64,000 bases of DNA from Acorus gramineus (Eukaryota; Streptophyta; Magnoliopsida; Acorales; Acoraceae), in contig JAUJYN010000045.1 in assembly GCA_030737835.1 (NCBI GenBank), forward strand, positions 1 to 64,000, in the 5' to 3' direction. This document shows positions 61,901 through 64,000 of this stretch, piece by piece; the first letter of the stretch is position 1, and each line of letters opens with the position of its first letter. Made by a program: the position numbers and the translations under genes. The notes under the pieces were generated by a model. The model saw only the letters and a list, made by a program, of their open reading frames with translations. It did no database searches and was not told the origin of the DNA.

Positions 61901-63006
61901 TTTCATCGATCCAGGGAATGCATATGATCAGGTTCCCAAAGAGATTATGTCAAGCTTCAAAGAGATCATGTCAAGCTTTTGAGAAAAACAAGTATCCCAT
62001 AATTATATCGATGTATGGTGAAGCTACGAAGAGATAAAATAGTTGCAAGGGAGACAATGCATTTTCTATCACATGTTTATACCAAGTGTCAACGTTGAAC
62101 CCTTACTGCTTCCAATAGTTATCTAGGCATGCATGCCCAGGAGGTGGTTTCTTGCTGTATGTTGTTTGCTGATGATGTTGACTTACTTGATTACACTAAA
62201 AAAAACAACTTAACACTAAAATAGAAAGATTGACAGAGGATAAAAAATAATTAAGGTGAATACAGAACATATGGAAATTTTTGTTTTTTTTTTTGACAGA
62301 AAAAAGTTGGATAAGATCTATATGGAATATAATTTTGGCAATAAAAAAAAAACATAAATGATGGAATAGTCAATATTATTGGACAACAAATACCTAAGTG
62401 TCAGCGGTTTCACAATACAACATTCATGAGCAAGATGAGATTAAACAGCATGCCATTTATAGAATTAAGGGAGGAATATTAGAGTGGAAGAGTGCTCCTG
62501 TAATATTATAGGCCATCTACGAACCTAAAAGAAATTTATATAAAGTATACATAATCTCAGAATTGATTTAACGGTCAATATTAAGAAACTATGTGTGAAG
62601 AAAGTGTAGCTGAGATGGTAAATGTTAACTGAACGAGTGGCAAGACCAGAAAGAAGAGAATAAGCAATGAATTCATTCATGAATTAAATGATAATAAAAT
62701 AAAATTATATAAAAAAAAAGAAATAAAAGATTTTACCTAGAATTGGAGGATGTCCAGCATTCCTTTTATAACGAAGTAATGCTTCTTCTTGCAAACCTAT
62801 TATATATTGTGAAGAATTTAGTTGGAGAGTAATTAACAATAAAAAAAAACCTTATTTTAAAAAAAAAATGTCTTACTTCGATTGCATTTTTCTGGTTCAA
62901 TCTGATCTTGTGGTCGAGTCTGATCGGGTGGCTGAGTCTCATTGTGTAAAAATCGAGAGCGAGAGATACATACGAAGAAGCGAACATGACGTCTAAACAG
63001 CAACAT
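52558..63006 (-). CDS. Kinase-like gene, possible IRE1-type pseudokinase with divergent KEN domain
   Basis: Nine exons placed by splice signals and phase: 63006-62877, 62796-62737, 60038-59681, 59600-59475, 59421-59248, 59148-59056, 54228-54095, 54015-53881, 52611-52558 (TGA at 52560-52558), about 420 residues. An in-frame stop lies just upstream of the ATG. Exon 3 gives GSLNLDCSDPKKVLVRKEY (beta-3 Lys region) and FTHPNILRPI; exon 4 gives GLDHLHNQGVAHGNLKNEIY, a kinase catalytic loop with HRDLK replaced by HGNLK; no DFG was seen; exon 5 gives RQDLYEVGCVLEGIAQ (kinase F-helix region). Exon 6 (EPCMWSLEAKIFYFQN) resembles the KEN-domain start of IRE1 and RNase L. The KEN catalytic RNK..H was not found. 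That the domain is a kinase fold is likely; the IRE1/KEN link is weak inference. The exon 6-7 junction is one base out of phase with the obvious sites, so the gene may be a pseudogene or that border is misplaced. Confidence 0.6.
52873..52903. repeat. (CT)n microsatellite
   Basis: About 15 CT units in the last intron of the kinase-like gene, preceded by a G-rich stretch (52810-52860). Confidence 0.95.
54250..54390 (-). repeat. 3' LTR of the young Copia element
   Basis: 141 bp, TGTTAGA...TCTAACA, near-identical to 58838-58978. Confidence 0.95.
54404..57687 (-). pseudogene. Copia pol region
   Basis: Parts from right to left: protease (FDSGASHHMT, about 57640); pre-integrase (LWHKRLGHVS, about 57230); integrase core (CEGCKLAKP, SDIWGPS and, further on, HEQNGVAERKHR); a Pro/Ser-rich linker; reverse transcriptase (WIFKIKHRPDG, FQMDVKNAFLHG, LLLYVDDMIITGDD near 55340); and RNase H (DWAGDPTTRRSTTGF, STEAEYRAMA, LADFFTK). 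The longest open stretch is 820 codons (56866-54404). It belongs to the element, not to the host. Confidence 0.92.
58100..58770. other. GC-rich low-complexity block in the young Copia element
   Basis: Lies between the primer-binding site and the protease region, where leader and gag would be expected. It is made of short drifting repeats: GGCGGCCGGAGGCGG (58110-58250), CGGGTTCGCGGATCCGGGTCG (58250-58400, several copies), GGTCGGATGCTGGGAG (four copies), and GACGGCAAGGGCACGACGGC (58640-58760). Long open frames on both strands result from composition; none carries a domain. Confidence 0.8.
58838..58978 (-). repeat. 5' LTR of the young Copia element
   Basis: 141 bp, next to the TGGTATCAGAGC primer-binding site. 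Confidence 0.95.
60225..61480 (+). mobile_element. L1-type LINE, 5'-truncated 3' end, in an intron
   Basis: Begins within a reverse-transcriptase zinc-binding region (zf-RVT: RLARIGLVSDRNCKFC, LEDISHLLWGCSNSRFLW, about 60300-60430). It continues with a plant-type RNase H (KLNSDGSLSDDRGGYGALIW near 60770, LLELQGIVHGVRLAINN, WIESDSTMAIAWLKG) and ends in a non-coding tail with CAATAAAAAAAATT near 61470. The RNase H frame is interrupted by at least one stop (after LAINN). It lies antisense in intron 2 of the kinase-like gene. No clear target duplication was found. Confidence 0.82.
61855..62660 (+). mobile_element. RTE-type LINE reverse transcriptase remnant
   Basis: Decayed frames give LHMVFIDPGNAYDQVPKE, close to the RTE consensus MVFIDLEKAYDRVP; then a region around TGTTTGCTGATGATGTTGAC (the FADD box); then VNTEHME, KYLSVSGF and RVARPERRE in the order known from RTE elements. 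Many stops and frame changes are present. It lies in intron 2 of the kinase-like gene, antisense, next to the L1 piece. Confidence 0.7.
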
Positions 63007-64000
63007 ATTTTAAGAATTGATCTGAAAAAAATCCGAAGCAGTATGAAATTCTATTTAACACATTGAGCACTCTAAAATCTTATTGCATGAAAAAATTGAT
63101 TTGTCTATATTCAAGAGTAAAAGGAAAATGAAAAATATCAAAATACTTCAAGCAACACACATCAAAATGTGGGTCCACGACCTCAAACCAATCAACTGTG
63201 TGCCTGTGATTTATGTAAAAACGTAAACCAGCAAGCAACTCAAACTTAACAATTCTGAATTTATATACATATATTAATTAAAAAGCGGTCTGAAAAAGAT
63301 ATTAAAAAAACACTAAATCAATGCACGACAAATTGATATATATTGCAATCAAAATAATCAACATGATAAAGACTCATTCCTACATATTCCAATAAAAAAA
63401 CTGATTAAAATAACCATTATAAAAATAAAAAATGAATTCCAAGTATTTTTTCAACCCTTTATTGTTTAGGTCTCTCACCTTTTTTTTTAACATACCAAAA
63501 CCCATGTTAGCAGTTATATTTTTTCCAGGCTTGACCCTGCCTATATGTATAAGTTAGTTAACAATGTACATGATATGGATAATAGTGTGCGAGTTAACAA
63601 TGTACAAATGATATTTCAGAGGGTAACGATTGAAAATGAGTAAGAAACACATGAAAAAAAAAGAGTTATGGTTGTTTTGGTATGCTAAAAAAGTTTAAGG
63701 AATCTAAAATAATAAGAGGTAATAAAAATACTTAGAATTAATTTCCCCAAATAAAAGAAAGTTATTTTCATATCACATGAATTGTCATTAACACCCAACG
63801 CTTGGTATTAGCAGCTGGAATATTGTTGCAGATTATATATACACTTTTAATTTCTCTTGATCAACTTAACTTAAAAAGAAGAAACTCAAAAAACAAGAAA
63901 CATCATACAAATACTAAAAATTATCCATATTAATTCAGTGAAACTAGATTTCTTAAAGAGATTATGTGTGATAGGCTAATAGCATCTAGGGAACTGAAAA
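63007..64000. other. Upstream region of the kinase-like gene
   Basis: About 1 kb of AT-rich sequence with no recognised exon, repeat or RNA gene. The promoter of the kinase-like gene should lie in its left part, but no TATA box was singled out. Confidence 0.5.

Overview
The window looks like a stretch of monocot-type plant nuclear DNA. The background is AT-rich, genes have many short exons and mostly GT-AG introns, the first exon of the tRNA-synthetase gene is much richer in GC than the rest of that gene, and plant transposons dominate (MULE, hAT, Copia, Ty3/Gypsy, L1 and RTE LINEs). The species cannot be named from sequence alone.

Two host genes can be followed, both on the minus strand. 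At 1-16680 lies cytosolic isoleucyl-tRNA synthetase. Twenty-six exons keep an open frame for about 1,145 codons, with the PHYGH (HIGH) and KMSKR signatures; the last few dozen codons lie outside the window. Two of its introns start with GC instead of GT, and a 152-bp tandem duplication copies the exon 1 donor. At 52558-63006 lies a nine-exon gene for a protein of about 420 residues: a kinase-like domain with a degenerate catalytic loop (HGNLK), then a C-terminal half that may be a divergent KEN domain as in IRE1 and RNase L. Its frame holds across all junctions but one. A near-fresh Copia element sits in one intron, and L1 and RTE LINE pieces sit in another. I consider this gene the most interesting item in the window.

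Between the genes is a pile of nested mobile DNA. A 10.4-kb Mutator-like element (19496-29897; 114-bp TIRs, 9-bp target duplication) carries a decayed MuDR-type transposase and, on the other strand, a decayed GRF-zinc-finger/coiled-coil/membrane-tail gene. Into it went a hAT derivative and a 3.5-kb solo LTR (25586-29077, target repeat ACTAC) with a very GC-rich core. Then come an old Copia element (30301-36683) with unusual internal minisatellites, an AT-rich stretch with a possible Helitron end, a Ty3/Gypsy element with one LTR (to 44242), hAT-like repeat debris (44.4-46.2 kb), and a 4.6-kb LARD-type element without coding sequence (46544-51186).

Exon borders were placed by hand from splice signals and reading phase. 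No database search was possible, so family names rest on recognised motifs. The retroelements are described as fossils only.
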